A stretch of DNA of 64,000 nucleotides from Symbiodinium kawagutii (GCA_009767595.1 VSDK01008955.1:218787-282786), one strand, 5' to 3'; positions 11,440 to 23,064 are shown, numbered from the stretch's first letter. Numbers and translations: made by a program. The notes: generated by a model not told the origin, from the sequence alone.

Positions 11440-14400
11440 TCAGGTTCTGATCACAATATCCGCTCGATGCTCCATGAACTTGAAGTCTCTCATCCCCCAA
11501 ATATTGACGACATCACCACACGTGTTCCATCGGAGTTGACATGTATCCTTGAAAGCTGCTACATTGCACTCACTTCACTTGCAGCTCACACATCAGCTAG
11601 ATTCAGCTACATTGAGGTGTTGCAAAGCCTCGTGAATTTGAGCCAGCTCAATCCATCCATGTCCAAGATCATCGTTTCGTGCTAATACACAGGCAAACTC
11701 AGTTTCTAGTATGTACTTTCTTCTCCTTGCTCGATTTCCAATGGTTTTCATGGCATTAAAACTCTTTCAGTTCACAGGACTACAAAATGCTGGCTGGCAC
11801 TTTCATCTGTCTTGTCGGCAACCGGGAGACTAAACCTCACCAATATTGAACCATGTTGAACCCTCTTGCAGCTTGGGGTAGCACAGTTGCTTCTAAAACT
11901 ATAGTATCTATATATATACATATAGATATAAATTCTCTATATCAACCTATAGCCTATAGTTCTATATGATTTTGCAATAACTTGCAATTACTACCGAGAT
12001 CTACCTAGATCTACCTATATCTTCCGATGAATTTTCCAAGTCCGATAGGGGTTGAGGCCAAACTCAAGCTCCACCTCGCTGGCACCAACGCGGCAGTGCT
12101 GAGCGATCTCTGCGAAGTTTAAACGTCTCTGCTTCTTGGGCTTCCTGAGACCCAGCGGATTCACCCTGCGGTCAAACACCAGCGTGTTTTCGCACGTCAA
12201 ACGTCATCAAATGTCATCTATAACTATAACTATCTAATACTATCTATAACTAGCTCCTATAACTATAACATTGCAAAACTAGCTCTACTCCTACAAGTTG
12301 AGCAAACTATAGTTTCTCATTCTCAAGAATCGATTGCAAACATTCTCAACGTATGTTTGAGTCCCGACAAACTCCCTGTCTGGACCCTTGCAGTCCTGAA
12401 GGCTAGCTCCATCAAAGACAGAGCGCACATCTTCCGCCTAGCACCAGCATCAATCCATCTGATTGATGGATGACTCAATCTACTCGTGTTATGGTGGTAT
12501 CCTCCAACAAATATGACATCTAAGAATCTAGTTCGACCCAGGAAGGTCAAGCCAAGCATCGAAATCATAAAATGTCGAGATGTGGGATTCAAAATTACAT
12601 CAATTTTGATGATCCATCATTATGATGATGTATTATGATCAATCAGCTCTTCTGCCGGTGTGCACAGTGTGCAGCAGCAACAGTCTGTTGGACATCAACA
12701 AAGTCGTCGGCCTGAGCGTGTCGGCAGCAGACTTGAGCTCCGGAGTAGCGTCCATTTGCGCTTTGTTCTTGGCCAAGGCGCTGTCAAACCTCATGGCGAA
12801 GAGGTTGCTGCTTGGTGCTCCACAGGAGTCACATGGCTGTGGGTTGAAAAAGGTTGATCCACAGCAACAAGGCAGCCTTGCAGCGAGAGATACTCAGAGA
12901 TCTCCCGATATCGTGCAGAATGCAATGAGAATCTTCAGGTGCCACAGAATGCTTCAAGGATCTTCAAGGCTGCATGGATGAAAGGATATGAAAGGTATCA
13001 ATGCTGCACTGAGGGGAGCGCAAATCGAATTTGCCTTCGCTGAAGGCCTTCACTGAGCATCGACGAGTTTGAGCAGTTTTTGAACGTACCAAGACGCTAA
13101 GGCTGTTCTTATGGCATTGGTACGCTATCGGGTTTATCATGGGTTTATCCATGTTCATTCGCTGTCTTCCAGGGAGTTTAGAATCGCTGCTGTCGCTTGG
13201 TGCCTACACAACTTGTTCAAATCTTCCCCAGCTTCGTGGCGTGATCAAATCCGAAGTACTCAAACTGTTCCTTTCAAATGGGTTGCTCGACTCTGATGCA
13301 CTGCGTTCCGTCGAGCCTGTAGAAGTTCTCTGATCCAAGCATAAGAAGAGCCTGTCAAAAAACTGCGAGTTCCAACAGCCAAAAATGACGAGTGCAAAAA
13401 AAACACAAGCCGGCTCCATGGAGGGCTATCTGGAGAAATAAAAAGTAGAAACACATAGAATCTGTGGCGGTGGTGTGTTCATTTGCTGTGATGCTCTCCT
13501 CTTAAACATCCATTAAGAGCCAGCAAATCACCATGGACCACGCCTTCCAAGGATGGAATAATCTCCTGCTGAGTCAACTCGCCAAAGTTGAACTCCTGCA
13601 CGACAAAGCTCGCACAAACCAGCAGTCCTGAAGTTAACCATAGTTAAACTACATTCATTCGCACTCATAATCTTCATATGATATTCATATGATATTGTTC
13701 GCTTTTTGTGAACAAGAATGATCACAACAATGGATAGAACCTTTCCGCCTGAGCAAACCTGAGACATGAAACATATCATCTGATTCTGTTGAACATGACA
13801 TGATGACATCTTCAGTTGACATCACCTCCAAGAATCAATATCAATGATGTAGATGTAGTCCACAGGAATCAACGGTATCAACAGCTGGAAATACTCAACG
13901 TTATAACGTTTGTCTTTGGGCCTATGCGCTTTGATGCTCGTCTTGTCCTCTTCAGCTACCAAAGCTGAGACCACTGTCTCGAAAGCAATACGCGGTCGCT
14001 CCTGCAGCAACACTGTCAGCTGCCAATTGGATCCAATAGGGTCACCATGATAGCCATTCTTTACCATCGCTAATCTTGCTCATCTAATGGTGAACCAGTA
14101 TTACTGTAAAGCCAGTATCATCCAGTACTGTATCTCATTGTATCTCTCTTGGGTCCCACCACGACAGACCTGGGGGCACCCAATCCACAAGCCCAGTGTG
14201 CGCGGATTGAAGCAGGAGACGCTCCTCTACTGGGATCGCTTCCAGCGGGGTGAAGGCTAAGTATAGGATGGAGCTCTTGTAGAACCTCAGCGCCAAGCAG
14301 AATTGACCGCGCTGAGGGAACGAATCCATTCGAATCCTACGGATTCCTATGGATCCCTATGGTTTCCTATGGTTTCCTATCCTAAGTTTTACTGTTCAAG

Positions 14401-15068
14401 TCCAAGATCCAACACACAACATGCTTACTATACAAACCTTGGCTGCAGAAGCCGCAGGTCCACCACAGGATGTGAGTCCATGTCACTCTCTTTCTCCGTC
14501 CCCACTTCACTGAGTCGGGGACTCTTGAGATCGACTGAGGGTCTTCCACAGTAAAGCCTTTGTCTTGTGGAAGTGCGACTGAATCAGCGCTTGCACCTGC
14601 AAACATGTATTGGAATTGGTGATCATAGTGCGAGTCACTGACCAGCACAATGCAAATATGGTATGATTTCGTGATATCAAATCAAGCTACTCTTTCATTG
14701 GAATCCATACATCCTTTGACCTTCTGAACAGTTGGCACCTTCCTCAGAGTCCTATTCAAACTCAAAAGCCTCCAATCATTGAAGTAAAGTCTTGATGTAA
14801 CAACCCAGCACCTGTTGACTGCATTCCCTGCCTCCAATCGAGCTTATTTTCGGGCAGCAAAGAGCACCAAGATTAGCCTTTATGTTATTCCTTTCAACAT
14901 CTGCAATTAAGGGTAACTATTCCTATCATTATTGTGGACGTGGTCATGGCAACATGTCGCAAGAGGTATCAAACACGACATGTTGCGGTTGCTAGCATGT
15001 TGGTCCGCCCCTTTCCTTGCCGCCTCATAGGCGGCTTCGATTTCGGACCCCAAGTTGTCAAGCAGCTC
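11440..15068 (-). CDS. PSMD13: 26S proteasome non-ATPase subunit Rpn9/PSMD13
   Basis: Rpn9 is a lid subunit of the 26S proteasome, with a C-terminal PCI domain that holds the lid together. Exons read on the minus strand: 15068-14997, 14596-14558 (these two tentative), about 14285-14203 (FYKSSILYLAFTPLEAI), 13627-13544 (VQEFNFGELTQQEIIPSLEG), 13351-13317, 13047-13022, 12789-12712, 12437-12396 (RKMCALSLMELAF), 12144 to about 12075 (RRLNFAEIAQHCRVGASEVE), 11646-11611, and a last exon ending at TGA 11440. From 13627 to 12144 every junction is in phase and gives one continuous sequence colinear with human PSMD13 from its FNFGEL motif through the PCI winged-helix motif. Donors there are four GC and one GA, with no GT. 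Missing: the N-terminal exons and the segment after EVEL carrying the WVQPRVL-like motif. A block near 15800-15700 could be the N-terminus. Confidence 0.85.
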
Positions 15069-15587
15069 CTGGCAAATGACATCATTAGGTCGTTGCCCCA
15101 CAAGTCATAACAATAACCATAAATAGTAGTGGATAAGAGTAGTAGATATTCCTAGGAGTAGATGAGTAGATGATGTATACAACATGCACATGTAATTGCA
15201 AATAATTGTATGCAGCACATATGCCGCATATGCCTGTATAAATTGTATACATATATATATATATAATACAGATGTATATAGTATATAGATGTATAAACTT
15301 CCAATAGATTGGCATTCATATTGTCATCACTGTCATCACTGCACTGTCATTGTACTCTTCGGCAACTGATCCACGACAGCCCACAGCGTCAGAGCCGAGC
15401 CTTGGCTGCCTCTGTGTCTCCAAACAAGGTGAGCTTCTCGCCCTGCATCGGAAGCGGGGCACGACGGCGGCATAGGCGGTGCATGTGCATCGCGTTCTGC
15501 CACAGATTGAGTGGTGAAAACATGGCAATTTCTTGGGATTCTTGGGCTACTGATGTACTATGATGATCCATGATGGACCCAATGAAA

Positions 15588-15690
15588 TGGTGGTTTCTCA
15601 AAATAGGAGACCCCCCAAATCATCGCTTGTATTAATCATTTACAATCGTAAGCAACCATTTTTGGAGTTTCCTTTTTTTAAGAACGCCCC
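15588..15690. mobile_element. MITE-like inverted-repeat element, copy B
   Basis: The left arm at 15588-15623 is a good match to GGTGGTTTCTCAAAATAG followed by a C-run. The right arm at about 15654-15688 is decayed (ACCATTTTTGGAGTTTCC, then a T-run and AAGAAC). It lies just upstream of the Rpn9 exons. Confidence 0.5.
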
Positions 15691-16074
15691 AAAATCTATG
15701 CTGCTGCTGTTTGTCGATTTGAAGCTGCGCCTTCAAGGTTTGCCACAGAAACTTAGCATCTCTGCTGCCCGACATGGCTTCCTGCAGAGACTCAGTCTGC
15801 AAGTTGATGTGTCTTGATATGATGATACATGGGGTAAATATGATTTATATACATTAAAAGTTATATATGTACATATGTACACACCATTAGACACTAAATA
15901 GAGTAAAGATTCTATTGTAATGTATGTAAGTCTTATCAATTCATCATATATCATCATGTCATGTCTCTCAAGCTAGACCCTTCGCTGGAGGGAACAACAG
16001 TCATCAGCTGTTCTGTCCACGTTTTCTTGACTCACACGGTGAATGGATGTCAGCTGCCAATTCCCAACCCGGTT

Positions 16075-16078
16075 TTAC

Positions 16079-16110
<32 letters not shown>

Positions 16111-16325
16111 TAATATATATTAATATAGATATTATAGGGCCTTATTTAAGCTGTGGCTTCCACCTTTGCTCTCCTTCCCTGGGACGGTTGTTCTGATTTG
16201 GGTGTAGCTCTTGGATGCTCTCATTTCTTCGTTGTCTCATCTGAAAAAGTGAGTCAGACCTTAACTTTTTTAACTTAGTAGTAGTAATAGCAATAGTAGT
16301 AGTAGTAGTAGTACTAGTAGTAGCC
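16075..16325. repeat. TA dinucleotide and TAG trinucleotide runs
   Basis: A (TA)n run at about 16077-16130 is followed, after 140 bp of other sequence, by a (TAG)n-type run at about 16275-16323 with AAT and TAC interruptions. Neither has coding sense. Confidence 0.85.
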
Positions 16326-16556
16326 ATCAAAGCACTGAGAATCAATGCCATGTCAAAGGCATCTGGGTGGGAGGTGGGTCAACTCTTTGAACCGGCTCAA
16401 CCATGTGTTTCTTTTCACCTACAATGTTCACCTCATGTCGATGCAATCTCCCCTGTATGTGTCAACGACAAAAACTCAAGAAAAAGAAAGAGTCGGGCAG
16501 AGTGAAGGCTTCAACTCGATCTTGTTTTCTTAGGAAATGATATTCTAAAGCACGAC

Positions 16557-16612
16557 ATAAATACATGATGATACATGATGATACATGATGAACCATGATG
16601 AACCATGATGAT
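16557..16612. repeat. 10-bp tandem repeat (ATACATGATG)
   Basis: About five copies of a 10-bp unit, ATACATGATG/AACCATGATG. A related decamer is arrayed at 17658-17730 and again at 51037-51068. Confidence 0.85.
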
Positions 16613-16744
16613 ACAATGTGTATCTGTCAGTGCCAGTATACTAGGCCTCGGCCCTTGCTGACTCAGTGAATAAATCCTGCAATCACACCTTGGCCAGCGA
16701 GCCTGCATTTTTTGAAACTATTTCCGTTTTCTTGCCGATTCATG

Positions 16745-16979
16745 CTGGAAAACTTCAAAACCTCTTCTAGGCCTTCAGAAGGTTCATCACAAATGATCCG
16801 TGCCATCGGATCTGGTTCGGGAATGGCAAGCTTGGGATGCTTAGGGACAGGAACTAGTTTGCAGTATAATTTCAACCACCAAGACCCACATGACCCAAAG
16901 ACCCAGTCCTCAAAAGGTGCAATGAGTTCCAGGGCGACCGCAGGCGTTTGGGGTTTCGCAATGATCGAAAGGATCTGCA
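16745..16979 (-). CDS. Unrecognised exon-like block
   Basis: A minus-strand open stretch with natural-looking composition (for example MARIICDEPSEGLEEVL) begins after GGTGCAG and can end at GAG|GTTTTG. I do not recognise the family. The plus strand over the same bases is also open but Ser/Gly-rich and less convincing. It lies upstream of Rpn9 on the same strand, so it could be the 3' part of the next gene or an unrelated fragment. Confidence 0.3.
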
Positions 16980-17657
16980 CCTAATCATCGGTGCCTGAAG
17001 GTTACCTCCAACATGCAAACTGTCCATGAATGCTCATTTACAATTCTGGGAATCTCTCATTGATGATAGTTGGGAATGGCAGCCTATGGCATTGACAAAC
17101 TCAGATTCACAGTATCAACGAAAAGGTTTCACAGACTCACCGTGAGCAAACCACCGGCTCTTCATGGCTCTTCTACGAATGCAACCATTCTATTGCTGCT
17201 AATTGATCAAGCTAAGTACCAAAGCGGTGGCAGAATCGAGAGCCCTCCAAAGTGAAGAAACGGGTGTCTTTATGAAAAAGTTGTTGGATCTTTTTCGGAT
17301 TTGAGGGCACTATTTCAAGCCACATGAGTCACATGAGATTAAACCATTGCCCTGCTTCTAATCAATACTCATAGTGACTCATAGTCTGCTTGTATTGACC
17401 AAATTGACCATGACCAAACTCTGACACAGCGATGTTTTTGAGATATCTCTCACACACAGCAAAACAAAAACACCCAAAACATTTGAGAGAAACAACCGCC
17501 GCACCGAACCCTACGGCATTGTTTTAGGGTTCCGACCCATCGCACTTTGTCAAACTTGGAATCAAAGCCTTTGATGAAGCCTCGTCGCAAAGATAGTTGA
17601 GCAGCAAATTCATCTTGGAACCACAAGACATTGATGGAACTGATTGACATTGACATA

Positions 17658-17730
17658 GCACATCATGGCACATCATGGCACATCATGGCACATCATGGCA
17701 CACCATGGCACACCATGGCACATCATGGCA
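17658..17730. repeat. 10-bp tandem repeat (CATCATGGCA)
   Basis: Seven near-identical copies of CATCATGGCA/CACCATGGCA. It abuts the exon-like block at 17740-17900. Confidence 0.9.
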
Positions 17731-17734
17731 CCAA

Positions 17735-17905
17735 ATTCTGTCATGAGATGTGACCAGCTGTCCCGATTGCTCTGAGCAGTGGCTTGAGAACCCGAACTGT
17801 CAAAGAAGCCCTTGAGCTCATCGGCTGCCGCTGGACTTGTGAAGGGTGGACTAACCAAGTACCTGGGCAGCAGACTCACCAAACGCTTGGACCATCGAAG
17901 ATCAT
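17735..17905 (-). CDS. Exon-like block, possibly M1 aminopeptidase C-terminus
   Basis: The minus strand reads a well-composed stretch containing YLVSPPFTSPAAADELKGFF, followed by ATAQSNRDSW. The pattern of a basic residue, VSPF, S, A..E...FF, and a downstream N.W resembles the last helices of plant and fungal M1 aminopeptidases. That likeness is from memory and weak. An acceptor CCCAG|GTACTT lies directly before YLVS. No HEXXH zinc motif or other M1 exon was found nearby, so the assignment is tentative; coding status itself is more secure than function. Confidence 0.3.
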
Positions 17906-18341
17906 GGTGACCATGGGGCTCAGTATTCTCATTTATATAAGTCACACACCAGTTTCTTGAGCTCGAATTGTCAAAATATTCCGCCAAGAATGAATGCAAC
18001 CGCAAGAAGAATCAGGTTTGCAATCTGCATAGTTTGATTGTCTATCGGATAGTTTACCGATGCAACGTGTGCAAGCTGACTCAAATCTGGCCGACCGGGG
18101 GACGAGGCACCGCAATGATACAATATAATCCGAACACGACAAGTACCACGCGGTTGTTGGCCGGTGCTGTACCGGATATGTGTTCCTTTTAGCTGCTGGA
18201 CTGATGAACTTCGATGTGACTGCAGCAGGAAACTCTGAGTCCATGAATTTTCATCTGCCAGGAACAAGCAAGCAAATACCCTGAGTGAAAAGATCAAATA
18301 TAAGGGATGAATGATGAATGTTGTGGGTGGAGTACCAAAAG

Positions 18342-18997
18342 GTACAGTACTTCTACGGCTGCTCTGCGCACTCCAAGAGAGTTTGCGTCAATTGGTGGTA
18401 CCTCAAAGCAAGAGACATCTCTTGTTTCTGATGCAGCGAGCGATTTTGGGAGCAAAATCAATGCAAAACCAAGGTCTCCAGATCTCCATAGATCTCCCAT
18501 GTAAACAGTGACCTGGTAAACGACTGAATCTGAAATGCTGGCACATTGACCTGGTTGCAAGATCTACAGGGCGTTCATGCCCTGATAATTGAAGTATGCA
18601 CACATCGATGCATCTCAGCATCCGTATACATTCACCAGTGATAACCAAAGGATGTATAATATGGTGGTTTCTCAAAATAGAGGACCCCAAAAATGGCTGG
18701 TTTATTACTATATAAATAATATAATGGATGATTTAGGGGTACCCCTATTTAGAGAAACCACCGTATGGATATACACAGTATCATCCACAAGTTTCAAAGG
18801 CCAATGTCTGAGGATCTGGCAACTTGGTACTCACATACTTCTGCATTTTGTCCAGCTGATCACCCAGTTCTGGATGAGCCTACCACCGAGACCGACTTAT
18901 CAGGCGCGGGGGGAAAAAACCCTAAAGATTTCAATGATCTCAAGGTATTTCAAGCTGTTGAGGAATTTTTCCGGAGAGATTCCGTGGTTTATGAAAG
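18342..18997 (+). CDS. Unrecognised plus-strand exons
   Basis: Two blocks read on the plus strand with clean borders. Block 18342-18473 starts after CAAAAG and ends at CAAG|GTCTCC; it is Leu/Gln-rich and helical (TVLLRLLCALQESLRQL). Block 18800-18997 starts after TCAAAG and ends at GAAAG|GTGATA; it reads 65 codons, ending DLKVFQAVEEFFRRDSVVYE. Copy C of the MITE-like element lies between them. I do not recognise the family, and the two blocks are not shown to join in phase. They run against the minus-strand direction of the recognised genes. Confidence 0.35.
18660..18776. mobile_element. MITE-like inverted-repeat element, copy C (best preserved)
   Basis: The left arm is GGTGGTTTCTCAAAATAG plus AGGACCCC; the right arm is GGGGTACCCC plus TATTTAGAGAAACCACC. 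They are near-perfect reverse complements over about 27 bp, around a 60-bp AT-rich core with no coding capacity. Both ends are preceded outward by TA, which would fit a TA target duplication, though this is not certain. Confidence 0.7.
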
Positions 18998-19289
18998 GTG
19001 ATACCCTGGTGATTCCCTGGCCGTGTCCAACTCGCAACTAGCCATGGTGAGTTGGATAGCTCTGACGACAGTTGGTCATCAAATATAATGAACAATTAGA
19101 CATCTAATAATCACATATAATGAACACATATCAAATTTGTATAACTCATTCACACACACACAAGTTCAATAGTCATAAAGTCATAATGAAGTTAAATGGC
19201 TGTGGGTCAAAACCCCGTGCCCCTGGTTCCCCCATCATTAACCATTGTTTTCCCTTGAGTTTTGTTGGTGAACTTATCCTCCATTAGTG

Positions 19290-20225
19290 CTGGTCAATAT
19301 TGACCCACAGCCAAATGAAGTCCATAGAATTTCTCTATTGCTTCACCCTGGGGACCGCCTGCCTTGCGCTGCGCTTCCAGCGCTTGACTCGGATCCACCT
19401 CCATGGTGCCTAGCCGTAGGTCATCGAAGGTCGGGGCGATCACTCCATGGGGTTCCAGGTGCTTGGTCCATGTGCTTGGTCCATGTGCTTCCTGCATCTT
19501 CTTGAAGTCTGAATTCAGAAATCTTTGGAGTTTTTATGAGTTTTTGACTCGGGAAACGAACTCCAGCAGTTCCCAACTTCGGGGGCAAACAACTGCGGCT
19601 CAACTGCTAAACGGCTTTCAATGCTGCATTGAGCACTTCTGAGAGCTTGAAAGTAAATGAAAGCTCAATAGTTCTTGACAATTCACAACAAAAAACCTGC
19701 TGTTCCGACCATTTCACATAGCTAGAGATTTTGGAAAGGCCGAGGCCGCAGATAGATTTTTGCGCCGAACTAGTCAGAATTCCAGCAGCCAAAGCTGGGT
19801 GCAGGCAGAACATGCCTCGATCCCTCGCACCGAAAGAAATATGTTCCTTGAGCCAATCTGCCACCCACAGGTCATGCCGTTGATGAGCAATGGCAAAAAC
19901 ATGCCATATCATTATAGTACCCCGGTCATTTATAGTGCATATTGGGCACTTCTGTCGCTGAAAATGTAACAACGGGGGACTATAGCAATACCGACTGATG
20001 CTCATACACATACCAACGAAGCCAAGGACAACTCCGCAAAAGAACAAACACTCGCACAACCAGCAGTCAAGCCTCATGACTCATGATGCAATTCAACGCC
20101 TCTGTTTACTACAGGGTTGGAACGTACCGACCTGATTCCTGAAAGATGCAATGCAAAACCCCCAGACCCAAGAGTTGGAGAATCTTTTCGAACCAAGCGA
20201 TGCTGTGCAGTTTCTCCATTCTCGT
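19290..20225 (-). CDS. Unrecognised minus-strand exons with a hydrophobic segment
   Basis: Possible exons of an unknown membrane-associated protein. Block 20225-20139 follows CTACAG and reads 29 codons (RMEKLHSIAWFEKILQLLGL) to a GA-type donor. A block at about 20071-20015, bordered by GAG|G and G|GTATGT, reads the hydrophobic LDCWLCECLFFCGVVLGFV. A block at about 19445-19297 reads TFDDLRLGTMEVDPSQAL and ends at a TGA, so it would be a 3' end. The junctions are not proven in phase, and all three may not belong to one gene. Confidence 0.3.
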
Positions 20226-20444
20226 CTGTAGAATGGGCGGCGGGCTGTTTCACTGGCGCCTTGCAATGACCTTTGGGGCAGGAGAGATCGGAACCTCACC
20301 ACTTGCTAGTCTCAATGGGCTGGGGGAACTCCTGCGCAACCCTTCCACTGCTTTTCACCCTCTTTTTTTCTCGCACTTTATCTATGGCCTAATCAACCCT
20401 CTCAGCGAATCTCCAAATCCAAATCAACTGCTTTAAGCCATCCT

Positions 20445-20507
20445 GCCCTACCCGGGCCCTATCCGGGCCCTATCCGGGCCCTACCCGGGCCCTATCCGGG
20501 CCCTAAT
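20445..20507. repeat. 11-bp GGGCCC-containing tandem repeat
   Basis: Six copies of an 11-bp unit, GGGCCCTATCC or GGGCCCTACCC. It is strikingly GC-rich in AT-rich surroundings, and every unit carries the palindrome GGGCCC. Confidence 0.9.
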
Positions 20508-21189
20508 TACCCTATTCCATTGGACCCACAGAAGATGCTCCCGCAGCAGTTGAAAAACGAGCTGCCCAGACTCTCGGGCCTCAGGGTGGCGTCACGGCGC
20601 TCCTTTAGCCTCAATTTGAGTGACCGTTCCACTTGGATTGCAAGGGAAAGACATACCTTTTAGCCTCAAAGAGTGACCTTCACTGCCTCAAAGATTGTCA
20701 TGTTTTGCGGCAGAACGAAACATGGAAAGACATACCTTTCTTATGTACAAAATACAATACTATTTCATTCTATTCTATATTGTAGTATATTTCGTCATAT
20801 TCTATTACATCACATGATGCTATTGTACAATATCATAACATGTTGAGATTTGCAAACGATGTATTATGTCACTCTCTGCGAACACGGAAGCAGGGAAAAT
20901 GAACTCGGATTGTGCGTGTAATCAGGCAGTGTCCTTCAGATCAAAAAGTTTTGGCTCCCGAGTTTGCGTTCAAACCACAGAAACAAATGTAGAGTACATG
21001 GACTGTACAATGATTCAGATTCAGCTTCCCTCAAGGCTAGGCTGACTTATCTAAACCGTCCCAATTTGTCCAACGGTCCTCCAACGGTCCTTGCAAACTT
21101 GCTTTCACTACCTCTGTTCAAAGTGTATTTTGGTGCTAGCTAGGTTGAATGGCTGAGTCAAGACTTGGCTCAAACCAATGAGAAGGAAC

Positions 21190-22134
21190 CATGTATGAAA
21201 TCAAACGTTTGCTGAACAAGGATTCTTTCTGTATGAAGGTCTCCACGTCGTGTTGTGCACATGGGGTCATTGATCCGCTTTGTGAAGCTTTGTGGCTACT
21301 TTCGTTTGTACGATTCGGCACCACCAAAACATGTGGCTCCTTCCCCATAGATCCTGTAGTACGGGATTCAGGTGAGGAACCACAGTATGGCCCTATCAAG
21401 TTTGAAATCCAAAGCAGGATGTGGCAGGACTTTACTATATGAACGCTTATATAAGAGCATTGTTCTCGCCATCCGCCCAACCTCTAGAATCAAGATTCAT
21501 CATACAAAACGAGAGAGAGAGAGAGAGAGACAGAGAGAGAGTCCAAGTTCCACAAGCTGCAATGATTTGCAAAGCAAATTGATCTTCAGGCCGATGCGAG
21601 AAATTCTTCATGAACAACTTCCATCAAGGGAGGTGAGTCATGCCATATCTCCACTGTTGATTCATTTCTAAAGGAAGTCTAAACATTGAGACCAGGCAAT
21701 TCCGTGATGGTCGCCTATGGTCGCAATGAGTGCACAGCCATCAGCATCATTCATCGCTGCACTGCCAGGCCCCCCCAAAAAAACCCTTTGGCAAACATCA
21801 TCGCCACCTGCCGCTGTGACCACTTTTTTCAGCCCTAGCAGGGGATCGGGGTATACAATGCGATGGAATTTGATTACGAAAACAACTAATGTATCAAATT
21901 TATTAGTGTTTGCTGATAATTGGTAAACAACTCATCAAAAGAACAATGCCATCGGTTTGGGACATGCAGCCGAAGTATGTGGCATTGATAATGCATCTCA
22001 GCTTTACATTTATTGTCCACACTAGGGCAAGGCGTTCAACTGATATCAACTCACAAATTCCGGTCGCAGGAAAGCAACTGAAAGCAGTCCAAAGTTACTG
22101 CGAATCCTTGCATTCCAAACGCCTATTGGCGAAG
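21190..22134 (+). CDS. Weak plus-strand exon-like blocks
   Basis: Three short plus-strand blocks have good splice borders: about 21190-21371 (ends CAG|GTGAGG, contains DPLCEALWLLSFVRFG), 21590-21632 (CAG|G to GAG|GTGAGT, 14 codons, PMREILHEQLPSRE) and 22070-22134 (CAG|GA to AAG|GTAGGT, 21 codons, KQLKAVQSYCESLHSKRLLA). The first two borders match GT-AG consensus well. I cannot identify a family, and the last block does not join the second in phase without another exon. They may be parts of one plus-strand gene together with 18.3-19.0 kb, or chance. Confidence 0.25.
21509..21542. repeat. GA dinucleotide run
   Basis: GAGAGA-type run of about 34 bp with one CA interruption. Confidence 0.9.
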
Positions 22135-22399
22135 GTAGGTTGAGTCCCTAGAGGCCTTTACTCCTCAAGTCCCTGAAAATTCAAAATGCTTGGCATATGC
22201 TTGGCATCTCATTGCTTGAACAACCACAGAACACAGCGACACGATCAGTGCCGTCTCAACAACTGTTCCTACAAACAAATGGCCACTGAATTCAGAAGAA
22301 ACGCTTCAAATCCACTGAGCATCGATTGCAAATGATGCCTACATGGAAACAGGATGACACAGGTATGGTATTCAACGAGTATTCTCGTAAGCACAGTGA

Positions 22400-22990
22400 A
22401 ATGCCAAGGTCGTATGGTGGCAACCTATGATGTCGCCCAGCTGCACAGCTGTTCCGGGTGAGGCTGGACACTTCGTGTTAGCCGCTCGGTTTCGCTGAAT
22501 TTTGCTTGCACTGAGAGGCTTTGACACCTGGCTCCTGGTCGAACTCCCAGCGAACAGACCCTGGGGAATGTCGGGCACCGCCTAAGTGCATGCAACAGTT
22601 CATATTTGCTACAAACATGAACCCTTCTGCTGAGTAGCTAGTTGATTGGGTGGTCTTGCTAGTCTATCCACGGCAAACAAACAGCACTCTGCTTGGCGAT
22701 TCACATGCTCAATATTTATGTAACATACATTTCATTGATTTCAATTATATACTAGATCTCAGGAGGTTGCAGTTGGGTGCATAGGATCATGTGAACGAAC
22801 TACGAGTATCTGATGGCTCGAGACAGGAGGTCACTGAGGTCAGGAGGTCACTGAGGATCTTGTTGGAAACTTGCAAAATCAGGATCCAAGTTTTAGGCTC
22901 AGCAAAAATTTGCAGCAAACCGAACCAACCTAAAAATGCTGCCGGAATGGCATGGGTTCCCCAGACTGTCATGTCAATATCGTGTGTGAA
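22400..22990 (-). other. Exon-like blocks downstream of the channel
   Basis: Just 3' of the channel stop, two minus-strand blocks look protein-like: about 22990-22880 (after CACAG, DIDMTVWGTHAIPAAFLGWF, hydrophobic) and about 22575-22405 (Ser/Ala-rich, ending at a GT donor). They are not needed for the channel model and could be alternative 3' exons or a separate gene. No family was recognised. Confidence 0.25.
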
Positions 22991-23064
22991 GCCAACCTGT
23001 GACAAGCTGTCTCTGGGGTCAGGAGTTCATTGTGCTTCAGGAATCTTCCGGAAGTATCTGCTGG

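Noticed and set aside
19607-20077. 156-codon minus-strand open frame read as one exon
   Set aside because: Only its first 20 codons have clean splice borders and a hydrophobic helix. The remainder lacks support, so I kept only the bordered block.
21160-21172. Match to part of the dinoflagellate spliced leader (TTGGCTCAA)
   Set aside because: Only nine to ten bases match, with no CCGTAGCCATT part beside it; expected by chance.
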